DNA of 64,000 bases from Ciceribacter ferrooxidans (GTDB lineage Bacteria > Pseudomonadota > Alphaproteobacteria > Rhizobiales > Rhizobiaceae): positions 558,001-622,000 of the forward strand of contig NZ_SDVB01000253.1 of the NCBI RefSeq assembly GCF_004137355.1, written 5' to 3'. The notes below the pieces were generated by a model, which was not told the DNA's origin, did not search any database, and was given only the letters and a program-made list of their open reading frames with translations. Positions 16,157 to 24,784 of this stretch are shown here, one piece after another (the stretch's first letter is position 1; every line of letters starts with the position of its first letter). The translations under genes were made by a program, and so were the position numbers.

Positions 16157-17794
16157 TTGGCGCAGGTTTCGCCGGCAGATCGGACAGCGGGAGCGCAGGG
16201 CGGCAGCCTGCGCGACAGGTTGCGCTTTGCCGGACTTGAACAGGCCGACTGCGAGCATCTGAGGCGGCATCGCCCGCTGCTCGACGAAAGCATGAAGAAG
16301 GGGCTTCGCGACGTCTTCCAGCGTTACCAGACGTTTCCGGATGCGGCCCGGAATTTCACGAGCGAGCGGCAGCTCGAACGCCTGCATGATCTCCTTGCCT
16401 CCCACTGGGATGTTCTGACGGATGCCCGCTTCGACGGGCTCTATGCGGAACGCGTCAAGGTCCTCTCCGACAGCGAAAGCAAGATGGGGCTCGATCCCCG
16501 CTGGCACGTCGCCGGCCACGCCGTCGTGCTCGAACACCTGGTCGGCGGCGTTCTCGAGGAGATAGCAGGCTCGGGTTTCATGCCGTCCGGTCGCAGGCGC
16601 GCCCGTGATCTCGCCGAACTCGTCGATGTGCTGGTGCGTGTCGTCATGGTCGATGTCGAGATCGCCGTCTCGTTGCGCTTCAACGAACTGCGGCTTCGTC
16701 ACCATCGCGAGCTCACCGAGCTGCGCGAACGCGAGCGCGCCGATGTCGACGCGATCTTCGGTCCGACCATCCGGGCCTTCGCTGATCGGGATCTCGATCA
16801 GCGCGTCTCGGGCGAGGTGCCGGAGGCCTACGAGGGCCTGGCCCGTGACCTCAATACGGCGTTGGAGCAGGTGCAGGCGGCGATGATCGCCTCGGAGGAG
16901 AGGGCGCGGGCTGCCGAGGGTGCGCTTGCGTCGGTCGTGTCTGCCTCATCCGACTTCGCCGGGCGTGCGGGACAGCATTCGGACGAACTGCGGGACGCGG
17001 GAGCGGCGCTCGGGGCGCTGCTGGACGAAGCCCGCATCACCGCCGAACAGACGAAGGCTGTGGAAACGGCGGTCGCCGCGGCCCGTCGTTCCGTCGACGG
17101 CAGCGGCGAGGTCGCGGGACGCGCCATTGCCGCGATGGCGGACATCGAGACATCGGCCGAACACATCGGCCGCATCATTGGGGCAATCGACGAGATTGCC
17201 TTCCAGACCAATCTTCTGGCGCTCAATGCCGGGATCGAGGCGGCGCGCGCCGGCGACAGCGGACGCGGCTTTGCCGTCGTCGCCCAGGAGGTCCGCGCGC
17301 TTGCGCAGCGCTCCGCCGAGGCCGCCCGCGAGATCAAGACACTGGTCGCCACCACCAAGGCGCAGGTTGATGCGGGCGTGAAGATCGTCGCCCATACGCA
17401 GGACGCCATTGGTTCCATTGCCGGTGAAGTCGGCGGGATCAGCGAAACGGTCGGGGAGATCGCCCGCCGGTCGACCGCGCAGGCGGACGGCCTTCAGGGC
17501 CTTACCGGCAACGTCTCCGGTCTCGTCGGCGAGGTGAATGTCAGCGCCGAGCTTGCCCGTCGTTCGAGCGACGGCGCGGATGACCTGCACAATTTGATCG
17601 TCGAACTCGGACGAACGGTCCGCGAGTTCCACTACGAGCGTCGGCGCCGCAACCCGGCAATCGTTTCGCAGGAGAGGCGCGGGCCAACGGATGGTGTCGC
17701 GCCGGGCCGCCCGGCGGCGAACGAGGATATCGACGAGGCGGAGACTGCATATGGACTCGATGTCCCGATGCGGATCGGTAGCTGGGGAGGTTGA
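16157..17794 (+). CDS. icpA: Soluble globin-coupled chemoreceptor IcpA
   Basis: 545 residues from TTG 16157, 6 bases after GAGGAAC; a GTG at 16142 is an alternative. There is no membrane segment. Residues about 15-170 form a protoglobin-like helical domain ([20 protein letters not shown]..., [17 protein letters not shown]), and residues about 240-500 are a cytoplasmic methyl-accepting signalling domain with the hairpin tip [20 protein letters not shown] and [18 protein letters not shown]. Such receptors sense oxygen or redox state through haem, though haem binding is not shown here. It heads the che operon, as in Sinorhizobium. Confidence 0.87.
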   Translation: MAQVSPADRTAGAQGGSLRDRLRFAGLEQADCEHLRRHRPLLDESMKKGLRDVFQRYQTFPDAARNFTSERQLERLHDLLASHWDVLTDARFDGLYAERVKVLSDSESKMGLDPRWHVAGHAVVLEHLVGGVLEEIAGSGFMPSGRRRARDLAELVDVLVRVVMVDVEIAVSLRFNELRLRHHRELTELRERERADVDAIFGPTIRAFADRDLDQRVSGEVPEAYEGLARDLNTALEQVQAAMIASEERARAAEGALASVVSASSDFAGRAGQHSDELRDAGAALGALLDEARITAEQTKAVETAVAAARRSVDGSGEVAGRAIAAMADIETSAEHIGRIIGAIDEIAFQTNLLALNAGIEAARAGDSGRGFAVVAQEVRALAQRSAEAAREIKTLVATTKAQVDAGVKIVAHTQDAIGSIAGEVGGISETVGEIARRSTAQADGLQGLTGNVSGLVGEVNVSAELARRSSDGADDLHNLIVELGRTVREFHYERRRRNPAIVSQERRGPTDGVAPGRPAANEDIDEAETAYGLDVPMRIGSWGG

Positions 17795-17930
17795 GGGGAT
17801 TGTTTACCACCTTCCATTACACAAGGGGAATTCGGACGGGCGAAAGGGCCCGCTGGGTGTCGGGTTCGGCGCCTGTCGGCGGGTTTCCCAGGCGGGATGT
17901 CGGCCGCTCTGAAAGACGAGGAAAGAACTG

Positions 17931-18230
17931 ATGGCAACACGGAAAGGCGCAAACAAGAGCTTGAAGCTGGCCGAGGTGCTGGACCTCAACGAGGCTTCGG
18001 CCCTGAAGAGCAGTCTGATGGACCTGCGCGGCAGCGGGCTCGAGATCGATGCATCGCAAGTCAAGCGCGTCGGAGCGCAGTGCGTGCAGGTGCTGATGGC
18101 GGGAGCGAATGCCTGGGATGCGGACAAGAAGCCTTTCACTTTCGTGAAGGCGTCGGAGACCTTCCTGAAGACCCTTCAATTGATTGGCGTGAATGCAGAT
18201 CACCTGCTCGCTGAGGAGATTCGGCAATGA
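17931..18230 (+). CDS. cheS: STAS domain chemotaxis protein CheS
   Basis: 99 residues forming one STAS-like domain (LKLAEVLDLNEASALKSSLMDLRGSGLEIDASQVKRVGAQCVQVL). In Sinorhizobium the protein at this position, CheS, binds CheA and speeds up loss of phosphate from CheY1-P by enhancing phosphate flow back to CheA, replacing CheZ. The typical STAS serine is replaced by alanine/glycine around VKRVGAQ, so regulation by phosphorylation is unlikely. The ATG follows AGGAAAG. It overlaps cheY1 by 4 bases (ATGA). Confidence 0.88.
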   Translation: MATRKGANKSLKLAEVLDLNEASALKSSLMDLRGSGLEIDASQVKRVGAQCVQVLMAGANAWDADKKPFTFVKASETFLKTLQLIGVNADHLLAEEIRQ

Positions 18231-18592
18231 AGAAGAAAGTACTGACGGTGGATGACTCCAGGACCATCCGCAACATGCTGCTCGTGACGCTCAACAATGC
18301 CGGCTTCGAAACCGTGCAGGCGGAAGACGGCGTCGAAGGCCTCGAAATCCTGGAAGAGGCCAACCCCGACGTGATCGTCACCGATATCAACATGCCGCGC
18401 CTTGATGGCTTTGGTTTCATCGAGGGCGTTCGTCGTAACGAGAAATATCGTGCGGTGCCGATCCTGGTGCTTACGACCGAAAGCGACGCGGAGAAGAAGA
18501 ACCGTGCACGTCAGGCCGGAGCCACCGGCTGGATCGTGAAGCCGTTCGATCCCACCAAGCTGATCGATGCGATTGAACGTGTAACTGCCTAA
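18227..18592 (+). CDS. cheY1: Chemotaxis response regulator CheY1
   Basis: 121-residue single receiver domain: acidic pair D9/D10 (TVDDS), phospho-acceptor D53 in VIVTDINMP, T83 in LVLTTES and K105 in IVKPF. In Sinorhizobium the two CheY proteins differ: CheY2-P slows the motor and CheY1 acts as a phosphate sink via CheA. This is the first copy of the operon and overlaps cheS, with cheA 15 bases on. Confidence 0.95.
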   Translation: MKKKVLTVDDSRTIRNMLLVTLNNAGFETVQAEDGVEGLEILEEANPDVIVTDINMPRLDGFGFIEGVRRNEKYRAVPILVLTTESDAEKKNRARQAGATGWIVKPFDPTKLIDAIERVTA

Positions 18593-18607
18593 GCGGGAAT
18601 TCCTCCT

Positions 18608-20854
18608 ATGGATATGAACGAAATCAAAGAGATCTTCTTCCAGGAATGCGAGGAGCAGCTCGCGGAACTGGAGTCTGGTCTTCTCAAGATGAATGACGGG
18701 GACCGCGACCCGGAAACGGTCAACGCCGTGTTCCGCGCCGTGCACTCGATCAAGGGCGGTGCCGGTGCCTTCGGTCTGGATGATCTGGTGGCCTTCGCGC
18801 ACGTCTTTGAGACCACTCTTGATTGCGTTCGATCCAACAAGCTCGAGCCGACGCACGAGGTGCTGAAGGTGATGCTGCGGGCCGCTGATGTGCTTGCCGA
18901 CCTCACCAACGCAGCCCGCGACGGCGGTAGCGTCGACGGCGCGCGCAGCGCCGGCCTCGTCCGCGAACTCGAAGCCCTCGCCAATGGCGAAGCACCGCCT
19001 GCTGTGGCCCCGGTCGTCGCAGCGTCGGCACCGGCTCCCGTCGCCGCGGCGCCGACCGATGACAGCGGATTCCAGCCGATCCCGTTCTCCTTCGATGCCT
19101 TCGACGATGAACCGGCACTGCCGCGCTTCGCGATTACGTTCAAACCGCGTCGCGATCTCTATTCCAAGGGCAACGACGCGGCCCTGCTGCTGCGCGATCT
19201 CTCCCGCCTCGGCGAGATGAGCATCCATTGCGACATGGATGCTCTGCCGCTGCTCGACGAAATGGATCCGGAAGAGGCCTATTTCAGCTGGAACATCGAG
19301 CTCTCGACCGACAAGGGCGAAGATGCGATCCGGACCGTCTTCGAATTTGCCGAATGGGACTGCGACCTCGAGGTGAAGGCGCAGGCGGAAGCGGTTGCCC
19401 CGACGGGCGAAGAGCCTCCGATGGTTCCGGTTCCCTTCGATCTCTCGCTGCTGGACGAAGGCGGCGCCTCGGAGACGAACGCTCCCGATGGGGATGCGGG
19501 CGCGGCCGTTGCCGCAGCAGAAACCGCCTCCAACGTCATGCGATTGGCAGGCGCCGCGGCCCGACAGGAGAAGAAGGAAACCGCGGCCGCCGCACCTGCC
19601 GCCGCAGCCGCAGCCGCAGCCGCGAACGCGGCGCAGAATGCTGCAGCTGGGCAGACGATCCGCGTCGACCTCGACCGCGTCGACCGCCTCATCAACCTGG
19701 TCGGCGAGCTCGTTATCAACCAGGCCATGCTCTCGCAGAGCGTGATCGAGAACGACGCCAACGGCACCTCGACGATCAACATGGGTCTCGAAGAGCTGCA
19801 GCAGCTCACCCGTGAGATCCAGGACTCGGTCATGGCGATCCGTGCGCAGCCGGTAAAGCCGGTCTTCCAGCGCATGTCGCGTATCGTCCGCGAAGTGGCC
19901 GACATGGTCGGCAAGCAGATCCGCTTGATCACCGAAGGGGAAAACACCGAGGTCGACAAGACGGTCATCGACAAGCTTGCCGAGCCGCTGACCCACATGA
20001 TCCGCAATGCCGTCGACCACGGCATCGAGACGCCGGAGAAGCGCGTTGCCGCGGGCAAGAACCCGGAAGGTACGGTCAAACTGACCGCGAAGCATCGTTC
20101 CGGTCGTATCGTCATCGAACTGGTGGACGATGGCGCCGGCATCAACCGCGAGCGGGTTCGCCAGAAGGCGATCGACAACGACCTGATCGCCGCCGATGCC
20201 AATCTCTCTGATGAGGAAATCGACAACCTGATCTTCATGCCGGGCTTCTCGACCGCGGACAAGATCTCCGACATTTCCGGCCGCGGCGTCGGCATGGACG
20301 TCGTGAAACGCTCGATCCAGGCTCTCGGAGGCCGTATCTCCATCAGCTCGAAGCCGGGCCATGGCTCCACCTTCACCATGAGCCTGCCGCTGACGCTGGC
20401 CGTCCTCGACGGCATGGTCGTCACGGTTGCCGGCCAGACGCTGGTGGTGCCACTGACGGCGATCGTCGAAACCCTCCAGCCGGAGGCGCAGAATATCCAT
20501 TCCTTCGGGTCCAATCAGCGCCTGATTTCCATCCGCAACAGCTTCTGCCCGCTGGTGGACGTCGGCCGCATTCTTAATTTCCGCGGTACCCAGGCCAATC
20601 CGGTCGAAGGTGTCGCCCTTCTGGTGGAATCGGAAGGCGGCGGTCAGCGCGCACTGATGGTCGACGCCATTCAGGGACAGCGTCAGGTCGTCATCAAGTC
20701 TCTCGAAGCGAACTACACGCACGTCCCGGGCATCGCCGCAGCCACCATCCTCGGTGACGGCCGGGTTGCCCTCATCCTCGACGTCGACGCCGTCGTCGCC
20801 GCTTCCCGCGGACAATCCCTCAAACCGGAAATGTCTTTAGCAGTCGCAGGTTAG
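18608..20854 (+). CDS. cheA: Chemotaxis histidine kinase CheA
   Basis: 748 residues: Hpt domain with His46 in AVHSIKGGAGAFG; a middle region binding the response regulators (about 155-275); a linker with a run of about 20 mostly alanine residues (near 325-345); dimerisation helices; the ATPase domain with HMIRNAVDHGIE, DDGAGI and GRGVGMDVV; and a C-terminal CheW-like domain (about 600-740). It takes the signal from receptors such as IcpA through CheW and phosphorylates CheY1, CheY2 and CheB. The alanine tract, made from GCC/GCG repeats, may be length-variable. Confidence 0.97.
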   Translation: MDMNEIKEIFFQECEEQLAELESGLLKMNDGDRDPETVNAVFRAVHSIKGGAGAFGLDDLVAFAHVFETTLDCVRSNKLEPTHEVLKVMLRAADVLADLTNAARDGGSVDGARSAGLVRELEALANGEAPPAVAPVVAASAPAPVAAAPTDDSGFQPIPFSFDAFDDEPALPRFAITFKPRRDLYSKGNDAALLLRDLSRLGEMSIHCDMDALPLLDEMDPEEAYFSWNIELSTDKGEDAIRTVFEFAEWDCDLEVKAQAEAVAPTGEEPPMVPVPFDLSLLDEGGASETNAPDGDAGAAVAAAETASNVMRLAGAAARQEKKETAAAAPAAAAAAAAANAAQNAAAGQTIRVDLDRVDRLINLVGELVINQAMLSQSVIENDANGTSTINMGLEELQQLTREIQDSVMAIRAQPVKPVFQRMSRIVREVADMVGKQIRLITEGENTEVDKTVIDKLAEPLTHMIRNAVDHGIETPEKRVAAGKNPEGTVKLTAKHRSGRIVIELVDDGAGINRERVRQKAIDNDLIAADANLSDEEIDNLIFMPGFSTADKISDISGRGVGMDVVKRSIQALGGRISISSKPGHGSTFTMSLPLTLAVLDGMVVTVAGQTLVVPLTAIVETLQPEAQNIHSFGSNQRLISIRNSFCPLVDVGRILNFRGTQANPVEGVALLVESEGGGQRALMVDAIQGQRQVVIKSLEANYTHVPGIAAATILGDGRVALILDVDAVVAASRGQSLKPEMSLAVAG

Positions 20855-20858
20855 TTTC

Positions 20859-21326
20859 ATGTCGTATGCGATCAAAAATCTTGTCCAAGGTAGCCGGGAG
20901 CTCATCGCCTTCCGCATCGGCGATCAGGAATTTTGCGTAGACATCATGTCGGTGCGCGAGATCCGTGGCTGGACGCAGGCCACGCCGCTCCCGCACGCGC
21001 CGCCGTTCGTCATGGGCGTCATCAACCTGCGCGGGGCAGTGCTGCCGATCGTCGATCTTTCGTTCCGGCTCGGCCTCGGGCAGGCGGACCCGACTGCACG
21101 GCACGTGATCATCGTTGCACAGGTCCGCAACAAAACGGTCGGGCTGCTGGTCGAAGCCGTGTCCGACATCCTGACCGTCACCGACGAGAACATTCAGCCG
21201 ACGCCTGAGATCTCGACCGATCATGAGAAGCAGTATGCTCGCGGAATTCTCGCGATCGACAAGCGCATGATCTGCCTGATCGAGCTGGAAGGCCTCTTCC
21301 CGGAAACCGAAAGCGAGGCTGCATGA
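20859..21326 (+). CDS. cheW: Chemotaxis coupling protein CheW
   Basis: 155 residues, a single CheW fold (ELIAFRIGDQEFCVDIMSVREIRGW, PFVMGVINLRGAVLPIVDL, VGLLVEAVSDIL). It links receptors to CheA. The start lies 4 bases after the cheA stop and its end overlaps cheR by 4 bases, so translation is coupled. Length and motifs are normal. Confidence 0.96.
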   Translation: MSYAIKNLVQGSRELIAFRIGDQEFCVDIMSVREIRGWTQATPLPHAPPFVMGVINLRGAVLPIVDLSFRLGLGQADPTARHVIIVAQVRNKTVGLLVEAVSDILTVTDENIQPTPEISTDHEKQYARGILAIDKRMICLIELEGLFPETESEAA

Positions 21327-22231
21327 TTCCCGCGAGTGCCGCATTCCACAGACCATCCGACGACGAGATTCTCGCCAGCGGAGAATATCCACTGACCCGG
21401 CGTGACCTGAACGAGATCGCGGCGATGATCTACGCCGATGCCGGGATCGCTCTCAACGATTCGAAGGCCTCGCTCGTCTATTCGCGTCTGTCGAAGCACA
21501 TCCGCAATCTCGGCCTCAGTGGCTTCCGCGAGTATTGCGCGTTGGTGTCCTCCCCCGAAGGTGCGCACGAGCGCCGGGAGATGCTGTCGCACCTGACGAC
21601 CAATTTCACGCGGTTCTTCCGCGAGAACCATCACTTCGAGCATCTGCGTGACGAAGTTTTGCCGGGCCTGATAGCCCGCGCCAAGGCGGGCGGCCGCGTC
21701 CGCATCTGGTCGGCCGCGAGCTCGGACGGCCAGGAGCCCTATTCGATCGCCCTCACGGTGTTTCAGGCCTTCCCGAACGTGCTCGACTACGACTTCAAGA
21801 TCCTCGCGACCGATATCGATCCGAAGATCCTCGCGATCGCCCGTCAGGGCGCCTACGATGAGCAGGCTTTGGAGACCGTCTCGCCGAACATGCGCAAGCA
21901 GTGGTTCAAGGAGGTTGAAATCGGCGGACGTCGCAAGTTCCAGGTGGACGACCGCCTGAAGCGCCTGATCACCTACAACGAACTGAACCTGATGGCTCAG
22001 TGGCCTTTCAAGGGCAAGTTCGACGTCATTTTCTGCCGCAACGTTGTGATTTACTTCGACGAACCGACGCAGATGCGCATATGGTCGCGCTTCGCCGACC
22101 TCCTGCCGGAGGGAGGATATCTCTATATCGGCCACTCCGAACGCGTTTCCGGCGATGCCAAGGCCTATTTCGACAACACCGGCATCACCACCTACCGCTT
22201 CATCGGAAAGACGGGAGGGCGCAAGCTGTGA
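21323..22231 (+). CDS. cheR: Chemotaxis protein methyltransferase CheR
   Basis: 302 residues: an N-terminal helical domain (about 25-95) and an S-adenosylmethionine-dependent methyltransferase domain with [35 protein letters not shown] and [13 protein letters not shown]. It methylates glutamates of chemoreceptors such as IcpA and works against CheB. It overlaps both cheW and cheB by 4 bases. Confidence 0.96.
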   Translation: MIPASAAFHRPSDDEILASGEYPLTRRDLNEIAAMIYADAGIALNDSKASLVYSRLSKHIRNLGLSGFREYCALVSSPEGAHERREMLSHLTTNFTRFFRENHHFEHLRDEVLPGLIARAKAGGRVRIWSAASSDGQEPYSIALTVFQAFPNVLDYDFKILATDIDPKILAIARQGAYDEQALETVSPNMRKQWFKEVEIGGRRKFQVDDRLKRLITYNELNLMAQWPFKGKFDVIFCRNVVIYFDEPTQMRIWSRFADLLPEGGYLYIGHSERVSGDAKAYFDNTGITTYRFIGKTGGRKL

Positions 22232-23292
22232 GTGCACCCGCCCGCGTTCTCGTCGTCGACGACAGCCCGACCATGCGGGGGCTGATCAGCGCGATCCTCA
22301 ATTCCGATCCGGACGTTGACGTCGTCGGCCAGGCGGGAGACGCCATGGAGGCGCGTGCCGCGATCAAGCAGCTCAATCCGGACGTTGTCACGCTCGACAT
22401 CGAGATGCCGAACATGAACGGCCTCGAGTTCCTGGAAAAGATCATGACGCTGCGGCCGATGCCGGTGATCATGGTTTCGACCATGACCCACAGGGGGGCC
22501 GAAGCCACTCTTGCCGCACTGGAGATCGGAGCCTTCGATTGCGTCGGCAAGCCGATGCCGGGTGAGGCCAATCCCTTCGGCGACCTGGCGGAGAAAGTGA
22601 AGGCCGCCGCCCGTTCGCAGCATCGCTACAATCGTGCACCGCGGAGCGAACCGCCTGCGAGCCGCACCGTCCCGACGTCGGATTTCCGTGTCGGCCGCAA
22701 GATCGTTGCGATCGGGTCGTCGACCGGCGGCGTCGAAGCGCTGATCACTGTCCTCCAGAAATTTCCGCGCAACTGCCCGCCGACGGTCATCACGCAGCAC
22801 ATGCCGCCGACCTTCACGAAGAGCTTCGCGGAACGGCTGAACCGCCTTTGCGAGCCGGTGGTCGAAGAGGCGACCGACGGTGCCCGCCTGGAGATCGGCA
22901 AGGTCTATCTCGCGCCGGGCGGCGAGCGCCACCTTCAGGTCGCGAATGTGGCCGCTCCCTGCTGCCGTCTCGTGGAACGGCCTCCGGTGAACGGTCATCG
23001 TCCCTCGGTCGACGTCCTTTTCGATTCGGTCGCCGAGCTCGCCGGCCGTAGCGCGGTCGGCGTCATCCTGACCGGGATGGGCCGGGACGGCGCTGCAGGT
23101 CTCCTCAAGATGCGTCATGCAGGTGCACGCACCATCGGACAGGACGAAAAGTCCTGCGTCGTCTACGGCATGCCGAGGGTCGCCCACGAACTCGGTGCCG
23201 TCGAACGCCAACTGCCGCTTGCGGCGATCGGCGAAGAAATTCTCAAACTTACTGCTGCCCGGAAAGAAGGTATCGAACATGTCACTAGCTGA
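22228..23292 (+). CDS. cheB: Receptor methylesterase/deamidase CheB
   Basis: 354 residues from GTG 22228, which overlaps the cheR stop (GTGA); longer readings lie inside cheR. Receiver domain with D11/D12 and phospho-acceptor D57 (VTLDIEMP), a linker at about 125-155, then the esterase domain with catalytic Ser165 in GSSTGG, His191 in TQHMPP and the Asp in TGMGRDGA. Phosphorylation by CheA activates it to remove receptor methyl groups. Confidence 0.96.
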   Translation: MSAPARVLVVDDSPTMRGLISAILNSDPDVDVVGQAGDAMEARAAIKQLNPDVVTLDIEMPNMNGLEFLEKIMTLRPMPVIMVSTMTHRGAEATLAALEIGAFDCVGKPMPGEANPFGDLAEKVKAAARSQHRYNRAPRSEPPASRTVPTSDFRVGRKIVAIGSSTGGVEALITVLQKFPRNCPPTVITQHMPPTFTKSFAERLNRLCEPVVEEATDGARLEIGKVYLAPGGERHLQVANVAAPCCRLVERPPVNGHRPSVDVLFDSVAELAGRSAVGVILTGMGRDGAAGLLKMRHAGARTIGQDEKSCVVYGMPRVAHELGAVERQLPLAAIGEEILKLTAARKEGIEHVTS

Positions 23293-23668
23293 AAAAATCA
23301 AAGTTCTGATCGTCGACGATCAGGTAACGAGCCGTCTGCTGTTGAGCGATGCCCTGACGCAGCTCGGTTTCAAGCAGATCACGGCCGCCGGTGATGGCGA
23401 GCAGGGAATGAAGATCATGGAGCAGCAGCCCCATCATCTCGTCATCTCCGACTTCAACATGCCGAAGATGGACGGTCTCGGCCTGCTGCACGCCGTGCGC
23501 AGCAATCCGAACACGAAGAAGGCGGCGTTCATCATCCTGACGGCTCAGGGTGACCGTGCGCTCGTTCAGAAGGCTGCTCAGCTCGGCGCGAACAACGTTC
23601 TCGCCAAGCCCTTTACCATCGAGAAGATGAAGGCTGCGATCGAGGCGGTCTTCGGAGCCCTGAAATGA
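23279..23668 (+). CDS. cheY2: Chemotaxis response regulator CheY2 (motor-binding)
   Basis: 129-residue receiver domain starting [15 protein letters not shown], with D13/D14, phospho-acceptor D58 in [10 protein letters not shown] in FIILTAQ and K in VLAKPF. The ATG lies inside the end of cheB (14-base overlap) after GAAAGAAGG. In Sinorhizobium CheY2-P is the main output that lowers motor speed. The match to CheY2 rests on order in the operon. Confidence 0.95.
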   Translation: MSLAEKIKVLIVDDQVTSRLLLSDALTQLGFKQITAAGDGEQGMKIMEQQPHHLVISDFNMPKMDGLGLLHAVRSNPNTKKAAFIILTAQGDRALVQKAAQLGANNVLAKPFTIEKMKAAIEAVFGALK

Positions 23669-24219
23669 CAGACGACAGTGCAGCTAGGCGCGTTCACATT
23701 ATTCAGGGCGAATACAAGGTCGTATCCGATCCGAATATTGTGCTCTCCACCATTCTTGGTTCGTGCGTAGCTGCATGTCTGCGGGATCCGTTTGCAGGCG
23801 TGGGGGGAATGAACCACTTCCTGCTGCCGGGTTCGGCGACCGCGGGGGCGGGAGGCGGCGACGCCACCCGTTACGGGGTCCATCTGATGGAGCTTCTCAT
23901 CAACGGTCTGCTGAAACAGGGTGCGCGGCGTGATCGCATCGAGGCGAAGGTCTTCGGGGGTGCGAAGACCATTGCGACGTTCTCGAATGTCGGTGAACAG
24001 AACGCGGCCTTTGCCATGCAGTTCCTGAAGGACGAAGGTATCAAGGTCGTCGGCTCCTCAACGGGCGGGGAGCACGGCCGCAAGCTCGAATTCTGGCCGG
24101 TAAGCGGAAGAGCCAGGCAGTATCCGCTGACCGGCGCCGAGACCCAGAGGACCGTCGCACTCGAGCAGAAGCCGGTCTTCACGCCGAAGGCTGTGGAAAG
24201 CTCCATCGAGTTCTTCTGA
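23665..24219 (+). CDS. cheD: Chemoreceptor glutamine deamidase CheD
   Basis: 184 residues with the CheD active-site residues: Cys34 in [14 protein letters not shown] and His51 in MNHFLLPG. The family deamidates receptor glutamines and can be held by CheC/CheY. The ATG overlaps the cheY2 stop (ATGA). The C-terminal 30 residues after [19 protein letters not shown] are less conserved in character. Confidence 0.93.
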   Translation: MTDDSAARRVHIIQGEYKVVSDPNIVLSTILGSCVAACLRDPFAGVGGMNHFLLPGSATAGAGGGDATRYGVHLMELLINGLLKQGARRDRIEAKVFGGAKTIATFSNVGEQNAAFAMQFLKDEGIKVVGSSTGGEHGRKLEFWPVSGRARQYPLTGAETQRTVALEQKPVFTPKAVESSIEFF

Positions 24220-24259
24220 ATACCGCCGGCACGAAAAGGAATACAGGGGGACAAAGATC

Positions 24260-24616
24260 GTGGAAGAAGCATTGCCGCAAGTCCTGATGCGGGTCGTCAC
24301 CGAACTGCACGACGTGGCGTATCTCATCGAACGCATAGAACCGCAGCTTCTGGAACTCGGCGGCGCGCAGGTGCTCGAGCATCCGGACGCGCTCAAGGTG
24401 CTGCAGGGAATCGATCTCGCGGTGCAAAAGACCCGCGGGCTCGCCGAATTCATCGACACGATCACCGGGTCGATCCCCGACGGCTGGGTGGTCGACATGA
24501 CGACGGCGCTCAGTCTGGTGAAGCTTGCCGAAATGCAGAAGGCGCTGGGGGCCGGCATTCGTCACGGTCATTCGCAGCCTCTCGGCAAGGCGGCGGGGGA
24601 TTTCGACTTTTTCTGA
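24260..24616 (+). CDS. cheT: Chemotaxis protein CheT
   Basis: 118 residues from GTG 24260 with CAGGGGGA upstream, mostly helical. The gene at this place in the Sinorhizobium che operon is called cheT. I see D52-x-x-x-Q56 in GIDLAVQK, in a predicted helix, the same spacing as the catalytic Asp and Gln of CheZ-type CheY phosphatases, and a C-terminal tail ending GDFDFF that resembles a CheY-binding end. A phosphatase role is inference. It is the last gene before a strong terminator. Confidence 0.8.
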   Translation: MEEALPQVLMRVVTELHDVAYLIERIEPQLLELGGAQVLEHPDALKVLQGIDLAVQKTRGLAEFIDTITGSIPDGWVVDMTTALSLVKLAEMQKALGAGIRHGHSQPLGKAAGDFDFF

Positions 24617-24663
24617 CGTCCACGCGGCGATTGGTCGCTGCCCCGCACAGGAACGAATTTCGA

Positions 24664-24689
24664 GGCCGCTCGTTCGCGAGCGGCCTTTT
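24664..24689 (+). terminator. Rho-independent terminator of the che operon
   Basis: GGCCGCTCG (24664-24672), loop TTCG, CGAGCGGCC (24677-24685), then TTTT. It lies 48 bases after the cheT stop and separates the che operon from fliF. Confidence 0.9.
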
Positions 24690-24706
24690 CGTCACGGCGC
24701 GAAACG

Positions 24707-24728
24707 CTCGCACAAGTTTCAGTTCCTA
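24707..24728 (+). promoter_or_regulatory. Shared flagellar promoter motif upstream of fliF
   Basis: CTCGCACAAG (24707-24716), 9 bases, CTA (24726-24728). The same spaced pattern precedes flgB, the fliH-like gene, flgE and flhA. It lies 56 bases before the fliF start, directly after the che terminator. Confidence 0.5.
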
Positions 24729-24784
24729 ATGTCTCGCAAGAGGGCAATGCGTCCCAGTTCCTTCAGTTGATGGCGCGAGACAGA

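Noticed and set aside
19585-19640. GCC/GCG repeat as possible phase-variable microsatellite
   Set aside because: It encodes an in-frame alanine linker of CheA with mixed codons; slippage by triplets would not switch the gene off.
18200-20815. Long minus-strand open frame of 871 codons
   Set aside because: It is antisense to cheA, has no ribosome site, and its length is a by-product of high GC and codon bias; cheA on the plus strand has all family motifs.
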